The notes under the pieces are model-generated. The model made no database searches, had not been told where the DNA came from, and saw nothing but the letters and a program-made list of their open reading frames with translations. From Facklamia languida CCUG 37842 (GTDB lineage Bacteria; Bacillota; Bacilli; Lactobacillales; Aerococcaceae): 64,000 nt of DNA. This document shows positions 7,984 to 17,242 of the stretch, piece by piece (the stretch's first letter is position 1; every line of letters starts with the position of its first letter). The position numbers were made by a program, and so were the translations under genes. The DNA lies in NCBI RefSeq assembly GCF_000245795.1, contig NZ_JH601133.1, forward strand, positions 429,288 to 493,287. The letters are read 5' to 3'.

Positions 7984-9561
7984 TTACATCAATTGTTTAA
8001 GGACGACGTCTGGATGCTTGTCCTTGAACCAATTCTCAGCAAATTGATTCTCAAATAGAAAGACCGGTTGACCAAATCGATCCTTAGCTAATAAATTGCG
8101 ACTGGAAGACATCTTAGGATCTAATTGGTCTGGATCAATCCAACGCGCAATCTTGGACCCCATGGGAGTCATCTCAACTTCTGCATTATACTCGTGAAGT
8201 AATCGATATTGAAATACTTCAAACTGCAATTGACCAACAGCCCCTAAAATATACTCCTCTGTATGGTAGGTACGATAAAGTTGAATGGCTCCCTCCTGGA
8301 CTAATTGTTCAATTCCTTTATGGAAGGATTTCTGCTTTAAGACATTCTTAGGCGCAACCTTCATAAAGACTTCTGGCGTAAAAAGAGGTAAATCAGGGAA
8401 CTCTACGACCTGATTGCCCGTATAAAGAGTATCTCCAATTTGGAAATTTCCCGTATCATAGAGACCAATAATATCACCCGCATAGGCATCCTGAACTTCC
8501 TCACGGGCATCTGCCATAAATTGTGTGGTATGTGCCATCCGGATCCCTTTTCCTGTCCGGGCGAGCGTCACATTTATTCCCTTCTCAAACCGGCCCGAAA
8601 CAATTCGAACAAAGGCTATGCGGTCCCGGTGAGCAGGGTTCATATTTGCTTGAATTTTGAAGATAAAGCCAGTAAATCGATCATCTGTTGGATTGATCGC
8701 TTGTCCATCCTTGGTCAAAGTGGGTGAAGGAGCATGAGCTAATTCAATAAAGGCATCCAGAAAAGTTTGAACCCCAAATCCTGTTAAAGCAGATCCAAAG
8801 AAAACTGGTGTCAATTTTCCTTCCGCAATGGCTTGACGATCGAAGTCATTCCCCGCTTCATGTAATAAAAGCGCATCTTCAATCGCTTGTGAATATATTG
8901 AAGACGCCTTAAATGGGAGATCTCCTTTCACTTGTCCCTCTTCATCTAAGTCATAAAAGGAGGCTTCCTCTCCCTCTTGCCTGATCTCCACCCTTTGATT
9001 ATAGAGATCATAAAGGCCTAATAGAGTCTTCCCCATGCCCATGGGCCAATTCATTGGATAAGCATCAATACCTAGAACTTCCTCTAACTCTGTTACCAAA
9101 TCTAATGGCTCACGTCCATCACGGTCTAGCTTATTCATAAAAGTGAAAATCGGAATTCCCCTTTGACTGACCACTTCAAATAACTTCTTGGTCTGCGCTT
9201 CAATCCCCTTCCCACTATCCACAACCATCACAGCCGCATCCACTGCCATTAATGTGCGATAAGTATCTTCAGAGAAATCCTCGTGCCCAGGTGTATCCAA
9301 AATATTGACCTGGTAGCCATCATAGTCGACCTGCATTACGGACGATGTCACTGAAATTCCACGCTGCTTTTCAATTTCCATCCAATCGGATTTAGCAAAC
9401 TTATTTGATTTTTTCCCTTTTGCCTTTACTGTACCTGCTTCACGAATCGCACCTGAATATAAAAGCAAATGCTCCGTAATAGTTGTTTTACCAGCATCGG
9501 GGTGAGAGATAATTGCAAACGTCCGACGTTTGTTTACTTCCTTTTCCATTTCGCTTACCAT
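7984..9561 (-). CDS. prfC: peptide chain release factor 3
   Basis: GTPase that removes RF1/RF2 from the ribosome after peptide release. 525 aa with P-loop HPDAGKTT, switch region [19 protein letters not shown] and NKLD, then RF3-type domains II and III including the [14 protein letters not shown] segment. The ATG at 9561 has ACAGGAGT at good distance. It is a single gene between the DivIVA-like gene's terminator and ptsHI. Confidence 0.95.
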   Translation of the reverse strand: MVSEMEKEVNKRRTFAIISHPDAGKTTITEHLLLYSGAIREAGTVKAKGKKSNKFAKSDWMEIEKQRGISVTSSVMQVDYDGYQVNILDTPGHEDFSEDTYRTLMAVDAAVMVVDSGKGIEAQTKKLFEVVSQRGIPIFTFMNKLDRDGREPLDLVTELEEVLGIDAYPMNWPMGMGKTLLGLYDLYNQRVEIRQEGEEASFYDLDEEGQVKGDLPFKASSIYSQAIEDALLLHEAGNDFDRQAIAEGKLTPVFFGSALTGFGVQTFLDAFIELAHAPSPTLTKDGQAINPTDDRFTGFIFKIQANMNPAHRDRIAFVRIVSGRFEKGINVTLARTGKGIRMAHTTQFMADAREEVQDAYAGDIIGLYDTGNFQIGDTLYTGNQVVEFPDLPLFTPEVFMKVAPKNVLKQKSFHKGIEQLVQEGAIQLYRTYHTEEYILGAVGQLQFEVFQYRLLHEYNAEVEMTPMGSKIARWIDPDQLDPKMSSSRNLLAKDRFGQPVFLFENQFAENWFKDKHPDVVLKQLM

Positions 9562-9608
9562 TCTAGACTCCTGTTCCTTAAATCATACTACTGATCAAAA
9601 ATAAAAGA

Positions 9609-9654
9609 GTGAGACCCTTTTTGATTTCTCTATGAAATCACTGACGGTCTCACC
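9609..9654 (-). terminator. terminator after the DivIVA-like gene
   Basis: GTGAGACC and GGTCTCAC arms with an inner GATTTC/GAAATC pairing. On the minus strand it is followed by TCTTTTATTTTT, between the DivIVA-like gene and prfC. Confidence 0.75.
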
Positions 9655-9663
9655 CAAAGTCAT

Positions 9664-10326
9664 CTAAGAGAATCCTTTTGCCTTCTTAAAATCAACCAAT
9701 TTATCTTCTCTCGCTCGTCTTTGTTGCGCTTCATTTTGGATGACTTCATGAATGAGTCGCTGCAATTCGATCTTTTCCTCGTTGGATAATTGGTGACTTG
9801 AATTGAAATTACTTTGCGGAAGGTCTCTTAATTCCTCTTCTTCATAGATATCCAGTTGCTCCATCAACCGTTCTAATGGCTTAGCGGGGAAGCAAGCTTC
9901 AAAATCAGTCTCTTGAACAAAGGACTGTGTTTCCTCTAATAAAGTCAAAACCTGGCTCTGCATGGTCTGTAGTTTTTCTTTCAAAGCATTACCATTTTGA
10001 GCTAATTCACGACTATAGTGGATAAAACTCTCTTTAAACTGAACCACTTGTTCATTGGCCCTGTTTAGCCTCTTTTCCGCTTCTTCTTCCGATTGTTTAA
10101 TAATTTCGTTACCTGTTTGTCTGGCGTCTAATAGTCCATCTTTTAGGGCAGACTCAATGGATTGATAATAAGACACTTTCTCTTCTAAAGACTCGATCTG
10201 CTGCATCAAAAGAGTCTGTTTCTGTTCAAGCTGTTTGATGACTTGATCTTTATGCTCCACTAACTGATTAACTTGTTTGCGATTATAGCCTAATAAGTTA
10301 ACCGAAACTTCACTAATTCGTTCCAA
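9664..10326 (-). CDS. DivIVA-domain coiled-coil protein
   Basis: 220 aa, strongly coiled-coil. The early segment LLGYNRKQVNQLVEHKDQVI resembles the membrane-targeting and first coiled-coil part of DivIVA/GpsB proteins (GY..xxVNxFL). It is followed by LLDARQTGNEIIKQSEEEA, close to the A..tA..i...A..EA heptads of DivIVA. It is not the canonical divIVA, which normally sits in the ylm cluster. Starts at a TTG (10326) behind GGAGGTGA. Likely a cell-pole or septum scaffold; its partner is unknown. Confidence 0.65.
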   Translation of the reverse strand: MERISEVSVNLLGYNRKQVNQLVEHKDQVIKQLEQKQTLLMQQIESLEEKVSYYQSIESALKDGLLDARQTGNEIIKQSEEEAEKRLNRANEQVVQFKESFIHYSRELAQNGNALKEKLQTMQSQVLTLLEETQSFVQETDFEACFPAKPLERLMEQLDIYEEEELRDLPQSNFNSSHQLSNEEKIELQRLIHEVIQNEAQQRRAREDKLVDFKKAKGFS

Positions 10327-10401
10327 ATTGTCACCTCCATCACGTAAAAATTCTTTATGGCACTGTTGAGATCATCTTGGATCTCTTAATGCCAAAAAAT
10401 T

Positions 10402-11466
10402 CTACATGTCGGATTCAAGATAACGGCAAATCAAATCATAAGTAGCCTTCACGGATGTGGCATGTGTTCGTTCATAGGCATGACTTGCATCAATTCCTGC
10501 TCCAAATAGACCGTGTCGTAAATCATAGCCTGCATGCATTGCTGCAGAGGCATCACTTTGATAGAAGGGATAAATATCCACCTTGTATGGAATATCATTA
10601 GCTTGACATAGACGGACCAAGTGATTACGAAGTCCTACATGATATGGACCAGACGCATCCTTAGCACAGATTGACACCGTATATTCATCGGATGTTTGGT
10701 CATCACCCAACGCGCCCATATCAACCGCAATATACTCTTCGACTCTGGAAGGAATATTTGAATTGCCACCATAACCAATCTCTTCATTGTTTGAAATATA
10801 GAAATGGGTAGTGTGGGCCAACTGGAGGTCGCCCGCTTTAACGGCATCAATGGCTTCAAGCAGTAAAGCCACACTCACCTTGTCATCTAAGTGACGTGAT
10901 TTGAGATAACCTGATTCTGTAATCTCGGCTCTTGGCGCTAAGGAAATAAAATCTCCGACTTTGATTCCCAATTTTTCAACATCTTCTTGAGAAAATACAG
11001 GATGGTCAATTCGAACTTCCATATTTGCCTGATTACGTTCAGCCGTTCTTGCATCGCGGTAAACATGAATACTTGCTTGGTGCATGAGAATTGTTCCAGT
11101 ATAGACCTCTCCCGTTAACGAAGAATGAATCTGACAATAAGTCCCTTCAATGGCGTTATACATATAGCCGCCAATCAAGTCAATTTTTAAGCGGCCGTCT
11201 GGCTTAATGGCACGAACCATTGCACCTAAGGTGTCAACATGAGCAGTTAGGTAACGGTGACGTTCTTGGTCCTTACCAGGAAGGGTCACCAACAAGCCAC
11301 CCTTGGATGTATCTTTAAAGTCAATTCCTTTATCATTGAACCGCTTCTTCAAGTGATTCATGATCTCAACTGTATAGCCAGTTGGAGAGGGAATCTCCGT
11401 TAACTCCTTTATTGCTTCTAATCGTTGGCGTGTTTGAGCGTCTAATTGATAATTCATTTCTACCAT
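10402..11466 (-). CDS. M42-family metallopeptidase
   Basis: 354 aa, cytoplasmic di-zinc aminopeptidase or deblocking peptidase of the M42 family. Metal and catalytic motifs in order: AHVDTLGAMVRA, SRHLDDKVSVALL, ISNNEEIGYGG (catalytic glutamate), VDMGALG, and the C-terminal SHAYERTHATS. It is one of two M42 paralogues in the window (the other ends at 43665) and they are quite different in sequence. Substrate unknown. Good ribosome binding site (GGAGAG) before the ATG at 11466. Confidence 0.88.
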   Translation of the reverse strand: MVEMNYQLDAQTRQRLEAIKELTEIPSPTGYTVEIMNHLKKRFNDKGIDFKDTSKGGLLVTLPGKDQERHRYLTAHVDTLGAMVRAIKPDGRLKIDLIGGYMYNAIEGTYCQIHSSLTGEVYTGTILMHQASIHVYRDARTAERNQANMEVRIDHPVFSQEDVEKLGIKVGDFISLAPRAEITESGYLKSRHLDDKVSVALLLEAIDAVKAGDLQLAHTTHFYISNNEEIGYGGNSNIPSRVEEYIAVDMGALGDDQTSDEYTVSICAKDASGPYHVGLRNHLVRLCQANDIPYKVDIYPFYQSDASAAMHAGYDLRHGLFGAGIDASHAYERTHATSVKATYDLICRYLESDM

Positions 11467-11586
11467 TCTTATACTCTCCTTCTATTCTGACAAATGAGAA
11501 ATGATCCCATCTCTCCAACATGTCATCGCTTGTCTTTACTATACAACAGACCTCTCATTATGCAAGGTTTTTTTACATTATTTCAT

Positions 11587-11615
11587 TTGGGATTTGACTT
11601 AATCTTAACTATAAT
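11587..11615 (+). promoter_or_regulatory. promoter of the GNAT gene
   Basis: TTGGGA, 17 bp, TATAAT, ending 29 bp before the start codon. Confidence 0.55.
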
Positions 11616-11643
11616 AAGATCATAAATAAGAGGAGGGATACAC

Positions 11644-12090
11644 TTGATTTACCATTGGTTCTTAGGTGAAGACGATTCATCATTTCAAGATGCCATGATG
11701 ATCCGAAAAAAAGTCTTTGTAGAGGAGCAAAATGTCCCTTTAGAATTAGAAGTGGACGGCCTGGATCCAAAAATGTGGCAAGTAGTTGGTTACAAAAGTG
11801 AGTTCCCTGTAGCAACAGCTCGAATGAGCCTACAAACCTCACAGCCAACCCCTACATATAAAGTGCAACGGGTAGCCGTTATAAAAAATTATCGTGGACA
11901 AAACATAGGCCATCAACTTATGAATCAAATCGAAGAAAAAATCAAAAAACTAGGCGGACAAAAGATCGTCTTGTCAGCCCAAGATCAAGCCCTGGATTTT
12001 TATTACAAACTAGGTTATCAGTTAAGCAATCCCCTAGGCTACCTCGATGCGGGCATCCCCCACCACGATCTAGCTAAGTACTTAATTTAA
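11644..12090 (+). CDS. GNAT-family N-acetyltransferase (ElaA/YjcF-like)
   Basis: 148 aa. The N-terminal AMMIRKKVFVEEQNVPLELEVDGLD is typical of the small ElaA/YjcF group of acetyltransferases. The acetyl-CoA loop is NYRGQNIGHQLM (R/QxxGxG/A type). The late AQDQALDFYYKLGYQ segment is also conserved. Substrate unknown. Translation starts at a TTG (11644) preceded by GAGGAGGG; no in-frame ATG fits. Confidence 0.82.
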   Translation: MIYHWFLGEDDSSFQDAMMIRKKVFVEEQNVPLELEVDGLDPKMWQVVGYKSEFPVATARMSLQTSQPTPTYKVQRVAVIKNYRGQNIGHQLMNQIEEKIKKLGGQKIVLSAQDQALDFYYKLGYQLSNPLGYLDAGIPHHDLAKYLI

Positions 12091-12134
12091 AAATAAGTAC
12101 TGAAGCCTGTCTAATAATAAATCAAAATGAAAAT

Positions 12135-12209
12135 ACACCGAATGTTTGAGTACTGAGGCCATCCTCCAAGATGAGGCATGCTGCCTTTTTATGTTTTCAC
12201 ATTCGGTGT
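12135..12209. terminator. large compound stem between convergent GNAT and mgtE genes
   Basis: ACACCGAATGT (12135-12145) pairs perfectly with ACATTCGGTGT (12199-12209), followed by TTTTA. A small independent hairpin, AGGCA/TGCCT plus T-run (12174-12190), and CATC/GATG lie inside. Probably the shared transcription end of two convergent genes. The nesting is more elaborate than usual. Confidence 0.6.
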
Positions 12210-12307
12210 TTTATCTTGCTAATATTAAACCTGTTATCAAATCATCCATTTGATAAATAGCAGATTTAGTTCAGAAATTGACGATCGATCCCTTTGATCA
12301 TTCGTCC

Positions 12308-13675
12308 TTAACTTAAATGGGATAAAAAGAGACTAGCAATCGTAAAATAAATGAAAACCGACGTTAAGTCACTTAAGGTAGAAATAAAAGGCCCACTCGC
12401 TACAGCTGGATCAAACCCAAATTTTACCATCACTTTTGGAATCAAAGAGCCTGCCAAGTTAGCAACAACAATCGCCGAGGCCATCGCCACCCCAATAATG
12501 ATACCGAGAAAAAGATTGCCCTTCCATATACTTGCAACAATGGCAATCACGATCCCAACTACTAGGCCTGTTGCTACTCCTGTCAGGAGTTCAAACCAGA
12601 AGGAAGCAAAGAAGGCATCCTCTTCTGATTTATTCGTCAACTTACGGATAGCGACCGCTAAAGACTGGGTCCCCGCATTCCCCGCGGTCCCTGTAATCAA
12701 TGTGACGAAGCTCGATAGCACAGGCGCTGTCGAGATGAGCCCCTCAAACTGGCTAATTAGAGAAGCTGTCCCCATACCAAGGAAGAGAAGGGTAACCAGC
12801 CAAGGCAAACGACTCTTGGAGGCTTGAATGGGTGTCGCGTGGTTCTCATTGACGTCGACAGCAGCCAAACCAGAATAGTCACTATCGGCCTCTTCTTGCA
12901 TAACGTCTAGCACGTCATCGACGGTAATAATCCCTAGTAACTCATGATCAAAACCCACAACTGGTAAGGCAAGCAGGTCATAATCTTGTACCATCTTTGC
13001 TACCTCTACCTGGTCATCATTGACTTGAACGGTAATTAAGCGATTATTTAGGATATCACTAATTAAACTATCATCTTCATTAACAATTAAGTCCCGTAGA
13101 GAGATAACCCCCTTTAACCGATTATCTTCGTCCACCACGTAGACATAATAAATAGTTTCAGCTTGTTGGGCGGCTCCTTTTAAATGGTCGTAGGCTTGTT
13201 TGACCGTGAACTCTTCTTGAATCGTCACGAATTCCGTCGTCATAATGGCACCTGCGGTCTCATCAATATAATTGATTAATTGAGAGATCTCTCTTGCCGA
13301 AGTATTTGGCATGAGGTGCATATAGATATTGACCTTTTCCTTATTTTCGATGCTATTCAAGATGTCGACCGCATTATCAGCAAACATCTCGCCCAGCACA
13401 GCGGCTGCATACGAATTCTCCATCTCTAAGAAGTAGCCCTCACTCAATTGAATATTGTCTGATTCAAAGGCATCAAAAACATCGGCAATTTCACCAGGGG
13501 CTAGGTACTGATAGACTTTTTGTCTTTCTTCACTGTCAAACTCTGCAAAAATTTTAGCTTGATCATAATTATGTAAAGCTAAGAATTCAGTTCTAAATCT
13601 TGTCATTCGACCATTGCGTAGCATGGTTTCTAAGCTTGCGACACTCTCTTCAAATGATCGTTCAAATACTTCCAT
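12308..13675 (-). CDS. mgtE: MgtE magnesium transporter
   Basis: 455 aa. An N-terminal helical Mg2+-sensing domain (about 1-130) is followed by two CBS domains (about 135-255, including YYVYVVDEDNRLKGVISLRDLI). Five transmembrane helices come next, with the pore segment GTAGNAGTQSLAVAIR (about residue 335). It is last in a relQ-nadK-rluD-mgtE run, 22 bp behind rluD, with its own ribosome binding site (GGAGGA). Mg2+ import beside an alarmone synthetase and NAD kinase, both Mg-ATP enzymes, is plausible co-regulation but not proof. Confidence 0.95.
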   Translation of the reverse strand: MEVFERSFEESVASLETMLRNGRMTRFRTEFLALHNYDQAKIFAEFDSEERQKVYQYLAPGEIADVFDAFESDNIQLSEGYFLEMENSYAAAVLGEMFADNAVDILNSIENKEKVNIYMHLMPNTSAREISQLINYIDETAGAIMTTEFVTIQEEFTVKQAYDHLKGAAQQAETIYYVYVVDEDNRLKGVISLRDLIVNEDDSLISDILNNRLITVQVNDDQVEVAKMVQDYDLLALPVVGFDHELLGIITVDDVLDVMQEEADSDYSGLAAVDVNENHATPIQASKSRLPWLVTLLFLGMGTASLISQFEGLISTAPVLSSFVTLITGTAGNAGTQSLAVAIRKLTNKSEEDAFFASFWFELLTGVATGLVVGIVIAIVASIWKGNLFLGIIIGVAMASAIVVANLAGSLIPKVMVKFGFDPAVASGPFISTLSDLTSVFIYFTIASLFLSHLS

Positions 13676-13697
13676 TCAAATCCTCCTCTGCACTTAT

Positions 13698-14591
13698 CTA
13701 ATTAAGGGATTGATTATTTATCCAGTCTCGCATATCTTGTGGGAGCGGCTGGTTAATCACAAGAGCTTGTCCCGTTAAGGGTTGTCGAAAACGTAACTCC
13801 CCACAGTGCAAGGCTTGTCGATGGATCCAATGACTATCTGGACCACCGTAAAGGTCATCACCAACCAGGGCCCCTCCTTTATGAGCTAAGTGAACGCGAA
13901 TTTGGTGGGTCCGGCCAGTGTGAAGGCGTAATCTTAAATGAGCTCCCTGGTCAAAGGCCTGGATGCACCAATATTCTGTCTTAGACCATTTACCTTGTTC
14001 ACAAACGCAACGTGTAATAATGGAATGCTCATCTCGGGCAATAGGGGCTTCGATGATACCGTGCTTGGCCCATCGATTACTCGCAGAAAGCGCCTGATAA
14101 TACTTATAAACTTGTCCCTGGTGCATTTGCCGATCCATCAAAGCATGCGCTAAGCGATGCTTGGCAATAAGCATCAGTCCTGTTGTATCACGGTCTAATC
14201 GCGTCACAATATGGATCACTTGATCTGAATAATTCTGACGTTGATAATAGCCCTTCACCCGATTTGCCATAGAACTGTCTGGGACTTTTGCTGAAGGAAT
14301 CGAAACGAGACCAGCGGGCTTATTGACAACCAACAGGTCGGGGTCCTCATAGACAATATCAAGCGCTTGGTGACTCGCAGGAACTGTCTCATGTCCCTCT
14401 TCATCAGGTGCAACAAGCCGTAAATGGTCTCCTTTACGAATCGAGAATCGCACATCCACCCTTAGATGGTTCAATAAGATTTCGCCTGAATACTTCACAT
14501 CCTTGATAAAGGACTTAGGAAGCCTCTGCTTATTGAGAAAAGCCTTAATCGACATCTCTTCTTCTAAATCATAAATCCAATTTAATTCCAC
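13698..14591 (-). CDS. RluA/RluD-family pseudouridine synthase
   Basis: About 297 aa. An N-terminal S4-like part is followed by the synthase domain with the catalytic motif HIVTRLDRDTTGLML (Asp in RLDRDT). The later RLHTGRTHQIRVH is the family's second signature. Modifies uridines in rRNA or tRNA; the target is unknown. I use the GTG at 14591 behind GGCGGGA. The longer ATG at 14651 lies deep inside nadK and has no ribosome binding site. It follows nadK as in B. subtilis (yjbO). Confidence 0.9.
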   Translation of the reverse strand: MELNWIYDLEEEMSIKAFLNKQRLPKSFIKDVKYSGEILLNHLRVDVRFSIRKGDHLRLVAPDEEGHETVPASHQALDIVYEDPDLLVVNKPAGLVSIPSAKVPDSSMANRVKGYYQRQNYSDQVIHIVTRLDRDTTGLMLIAKHRLAHALMDRQMHQGQVYKYYQALSASNRWAKHGIIEAPIARDEHSIITRCVCEQGKWSKTEYWCIQAFDQGAHLRLRLHTGRTHQIRVHLAHKGGALVGDDLYGGPDSHWIHRQALHCGELRFRQPLTGQALVINQPLPQDMRDWINNQSLN

Positions 14592-15426
14592 GTAATCCCG
14601 CCTCTTCGCTCGGCTTTCTATTAACACTTCCAATGAAGGACGCTTCCACACGATCCCAGTAGTGCATATGACGGAAGCTCGCGAAATGGATGCGTTGCTG
14701 GGACATCTGTAATCGAACCTGCTCGACTACTTGATCTTCAAAAAAACGATTATCGATTGAGAAGTTCATACCTTGCATGGAATCAGCCGGTTTTAATGTT
14801 AGCCACTCATCCTTGGGCAATATGATTGGAGAGGCAAGTGAACGATAGAGACGATTATTTACAGAGGCTAATTCTGTCATCTGGATCGCTTCCACTCGAG
14901 GGTGGAGAACTGCCCCTCCTACCGATTTGTTCATACCTGTAGAGCCTGTCGGTGTTGCGATACAAAGCCCGTCCCCACGAAAAACCTCAAAAAAATGGTC
15001 ACTGATCGCGACATCACAAACCATGGTCTTGCGGTGGGAACGTAATATAAATTCATTTAAAGCTAAATAATGAAGGGATTGATTCCCTTTGAGCGTGACC
15101 TCAATACCTAGTAAGGGATAAGAGACCGCTTCTTCATCATTATCTAAGATACCTTGGATTAGGAGATCCATTTCATCTCCCAACCAATCTGTATAAAAAC
15201 CCAAGTGCCCTGTATGAACCCCAATAAATTGACTATCAGCTAATTGATCTTGATAGGTATGAAAGGCGGTCAGAAGGGTTCCATCGCCTCCAACGGTTAT
15301 AATATAATCACTCACCTGATCTAAAGGAAGGCAAGTTAAACCAGCATTTTCAGCTTTTTCTTTTAGCTTACTTGCAATTTGCTGCGATAAATCGAGATGA
15401 TTCGCATGTATCTTAATCGTCTTCAA
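14569..15426 (-). CDS. nadK: NAD kinase
   Basis: Phosphorylates NAD to NADP. About 285 aa. Signature GGDGT (TVGGDGTLLTAF) and the glycine-rich TPTGSTGMNKSVGGAVLHP segment are both present. I place the start at the TTG (15426) after AAAGGGGGC. Upstream codons to 15501 would run back into relQ without a ribosome binding site. Part of the conserved relQ-nadK-rluD order. The C-terminus is somewhat longer than the 266 aa Bacillus enzyme. Confidence 0.93.
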   Translation of the reverse strand: MKTIKIHANHLDLSQQIASKLKEKAENAGLTCLPLDQVSDYIITVGGDGTLLTAFHTYQDQLADSQFIGVHTGHLGFYTDWLGDEMDLLIQGILDNDEEAVSYPLLGIEVTLKGNQSLHYLALNEFILRSHRKTMVCDVAISDHFFEVFRGDGLCIATPTGSTGMNKSVGGAVLHPRVEAIQMTELASVNNRLYRSLASPIILPKDEWLTLKPADSMQGMNFSIDNRFFEDQVVEQVRLQMSQQRIHFASFRHMHYWDRVEASFIGSVNRKPSEEAGLRGIKLDL

Positions 15427-15448
15427 ATCCTTGCCCCCTTTAATTGTT

Positions 15449-16087
15449 TTACTTTGAATCAAATAATTTACTCGCCTCACGAATTTCTTCACGAATAGCA
15501 CTCATTTCTCCATCGAGAAGAAAGGCCGCTTCAGAGGCTCTTTGTAGACGGTAAAGAATTTCCTCTGGGTAGACACCATCATACTTATAATTCAAGGAAT
15601 GCTCGATCGTTGCCCAGAAATTCATAGCGAGTGTCCGAATCTGGACCTCAACAATCACTTTCACATTGCCAGCCACTCGCTCAACTGGATACTCTAACAC
15701 CATATGGTATGAACGATAGCCACTCGACTTATGATTTTTAATATAATCTCGGATTAAGATCACTTTAAAATCACTTCGATCCATCAAGAGGTCTGCGACT
15801 TCATAAATATCTTCCACAAATTGGCACATAATCCGAATGCCAGCAATATCTTGCACACCAATCAAAATATCCTCCGGAGCAATTCCGCGAACATCCATCT
15901 TCTCCAAGATACTTTCCTTGGATTTGACTCGGCCCGTTACAAATTCAATAGGTGCATGCTTGTTCAGATCATGGTACTCTTTACGGATGTTTTTTAACTT
16001 CACCTTTAATTCTTCAACGGCTTGGGCATAAGGCGCAAGAAACAAGTCCCAATCGGCTACAAAATCATCCTCAACGATCGCTCTCAC
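15449..16087 (-). CDS. relQ: small alarmone (p)ppGpp synthetase RelQ
   Basis: Single-domain RelA/SpoT synthetase making (p)ppGpp or pGpp from ATP and GTP/GDP/GMP. Conserved blocks are EFVTGRVKSKESILEKM, DIAGIRIMCQF, SSGYRSYHMV and VQIRTLAMNFWATIEHSLNYKY. It has no hydrolase or TGS/ACT domains, as expected of RelQ (SasB). Starts: GTG at 16087 with AGAGGA, giving about 212 aa. A TTG at 16114 and a non-canonical start further in are alternatives. It heads the operon with nadK. Confidence 0.92.
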   Translation of the reverse strand: MRAIVEDDFVADWDLFLAPYAQAVEELKVKLKNIRKEYHDLNKHAPIEFVTGRVKSKESILEKMDVRGIAPEDILIGVQDIAGIRIMCQFVEDIYEVADLLMDRSDFKVILIRDYIKNHKSSGYRSYHMVLEYPVERVAGNVKVIVEVQIRTLAMNFWATIEHSLNYKYDGVYPEEILYRLQRASEAAFLLDGEMSAIREEIREASKLFDSK

Positions 16088-16334
16088 CTCATTCCTCTTT
16101 ATCTCTTCAGACAAGGCCTATTGTAGCATAAACTCATGATGAGTCGAAAGATTTATTGATCGATTTGAAATTATACACATTCTATTGCATACTATATATT
16201 TGGGGTTACCATCTAACCACCTTTGAGAAGCGTATTAGTAGGACGCCTAGGATATTTATGCTAGACTTAGGGTGCGTTAGGTTCGATGACCCAACTTCGG
16301 AAGAATGAACAAATCAAAAAGAAAGAGGGGTAAA

Positions 16335-17015
16335 ATGAGTAACTATTTAATTGATTACCATGTGAATGGCCATCCAAATTATTTTGACTTCTACTTATTT
16401 GTCAATCCCTTGGGTCGCAAGTGTTATGCCTTCGAGCAAGAAATACTCAAAGTCAAGACGCTCATTTCGTCAAAAATTAATCTGAATATTTTGTGTATCC
16501 ACAATGAAAGTGTCATTAACGACTTCATCCAACGCTTAGGCTATCAACCGGGCAATTTAGCCTTACGAAACGAGCTTTATACCAAACTCTATCAATCAGC
16601 TCTTGCGATTAAGGCCGCCAGCTTTCAAGGCAAGCGCAAAGGACGGAACTTCTTAATGGCCTTCCAAAAAGAAATTTGTGCAGAACTCTCACGTGTTTCG
16701 GAAGAGACCATTTATTCCATTGCAGAAGATTGTCAGCTGGACCTCGACCTTTTTGACGAGGATTTCCACTCAGATTTCGTCAAAGAGCTCTATTTTAAAG
16801 ATTTAAGAATTGCAAAAAGCATGGGGGTTAAACGAACACCGACTCTCGTTATCTTCGATTCGATGAATGAAAGAGCTGGCTTTATTATTGACAAAGCGTT
16901 TAGCCATGAAGCTGTTTTGGAACAATTAGACATGATGATGTACCACCAATGTCACTCGAATATGATCTCAACAACTCACGACAAACACCCATTGACCTTG
17001 CTCCGCAACTTATAA
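16335..17015 (+). CDS. spxH: SpxH/YjbH-type thioredoxin-fold adaptor (DsbA family)
   Basis: 226 aa. The N-terminal YLFVNPLGRKCYAFEQEI matches the start of the DsbA-like YjbH proteins. In Bacillus and Staphylococcus YjbH delivers Spx to ClpXP, and the gene lies next to relQ, as here. The CxxC found in Bacillus is reduced to a single cysteine (GRKC), so redox chemistry by that pair is not possible. The late MGVKRTPTLVIFD carries the cis-proline loop. Start ATG at 16335 behind AGAGGGG, preferred over ATG 16305. Spx itself is encoded at 50.8 kb. Confidence 0.75.
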   Translation: MSNYLIDYHVNGHPNYFDFYLFVNPLGRKCYAFEQEILKVKTLISSKINLNILCIHNESVINDFIQRLGYQPGNLALRNELYTKLYQSALAIKAASFQGKRKGRNFLMAFQKEICAELSRVSEETIYSIAEDCQLDLDLFDEDFHSDFVKELYFKDLRIAKSMGVKRTPTLVIFDSMNERAGFIIDKAFSHEAVLEQLDMMMYHQCHSNMISTTHDKHPLTLLRNL

Positions 17016-17087
17016 AGAGGGCCATCTCCCCCCCACCGGGTTCGAAAAATGCTTTTTGCCCTCCTTCCTTTCAATAATACAACCCCT

Positions 17088-17146
17088 ACACAGAGTCCTT
17101 TCTATATTTGATCGCAGCCTAAATAGATCGGACTTCTGTGTTTTTG
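17088..17146 (+). terminator. probable terminator after spxH
   Basis: ACACAGA-TCC (17088-17098) pairs with GGA-TCTGTGT (17130-17141), then TTTTTG. The loop is long and A/T-rich, so moderate confidence. Confidence 0.45.
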
Positions 17147-17158
17147 TGTATTTAAAAA

Positions 17159-17195
17159 TAGGGTTGAAGCAAGCCAATCGCTTCCATCAACCCTA
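17159..17195 (-). terminator. terminator of the infC-rpmI-rplT operon
   Basis: TAGGGTTGA and TCAACCCTA arms with inner GAAGC/GCTTC-type pairing. On the minus strand it is followed by TTTTTA, 47 bp beyond the rplT stop. Confidence 0.8.
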
Positions 17196-17242
17196 TAAAT
17201 TATAAAACCATAAATTATTGAACCTTTTTGCCGGGTTCTCAA

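Noticed and set aside
11609-11848. Minus-strand open frame across the GNAT start
   Set aside because: Runs through the promoter and N-terminus of a well-supported GNAT gene; composition is not protein-like.
12351-12827. 158-codon open frame opposite the mgtE membrane domain
   Set aside because: Antisense shadow of hydrophobic codons; no ribosome binding site and no similarity to a known family.
13676-13697. Possible Mg2+ riboswitch before mgtE
   Set aside because: Only 22 bp separate rluD and mgtE, and the long stem beyond mgtE is downstream of it.
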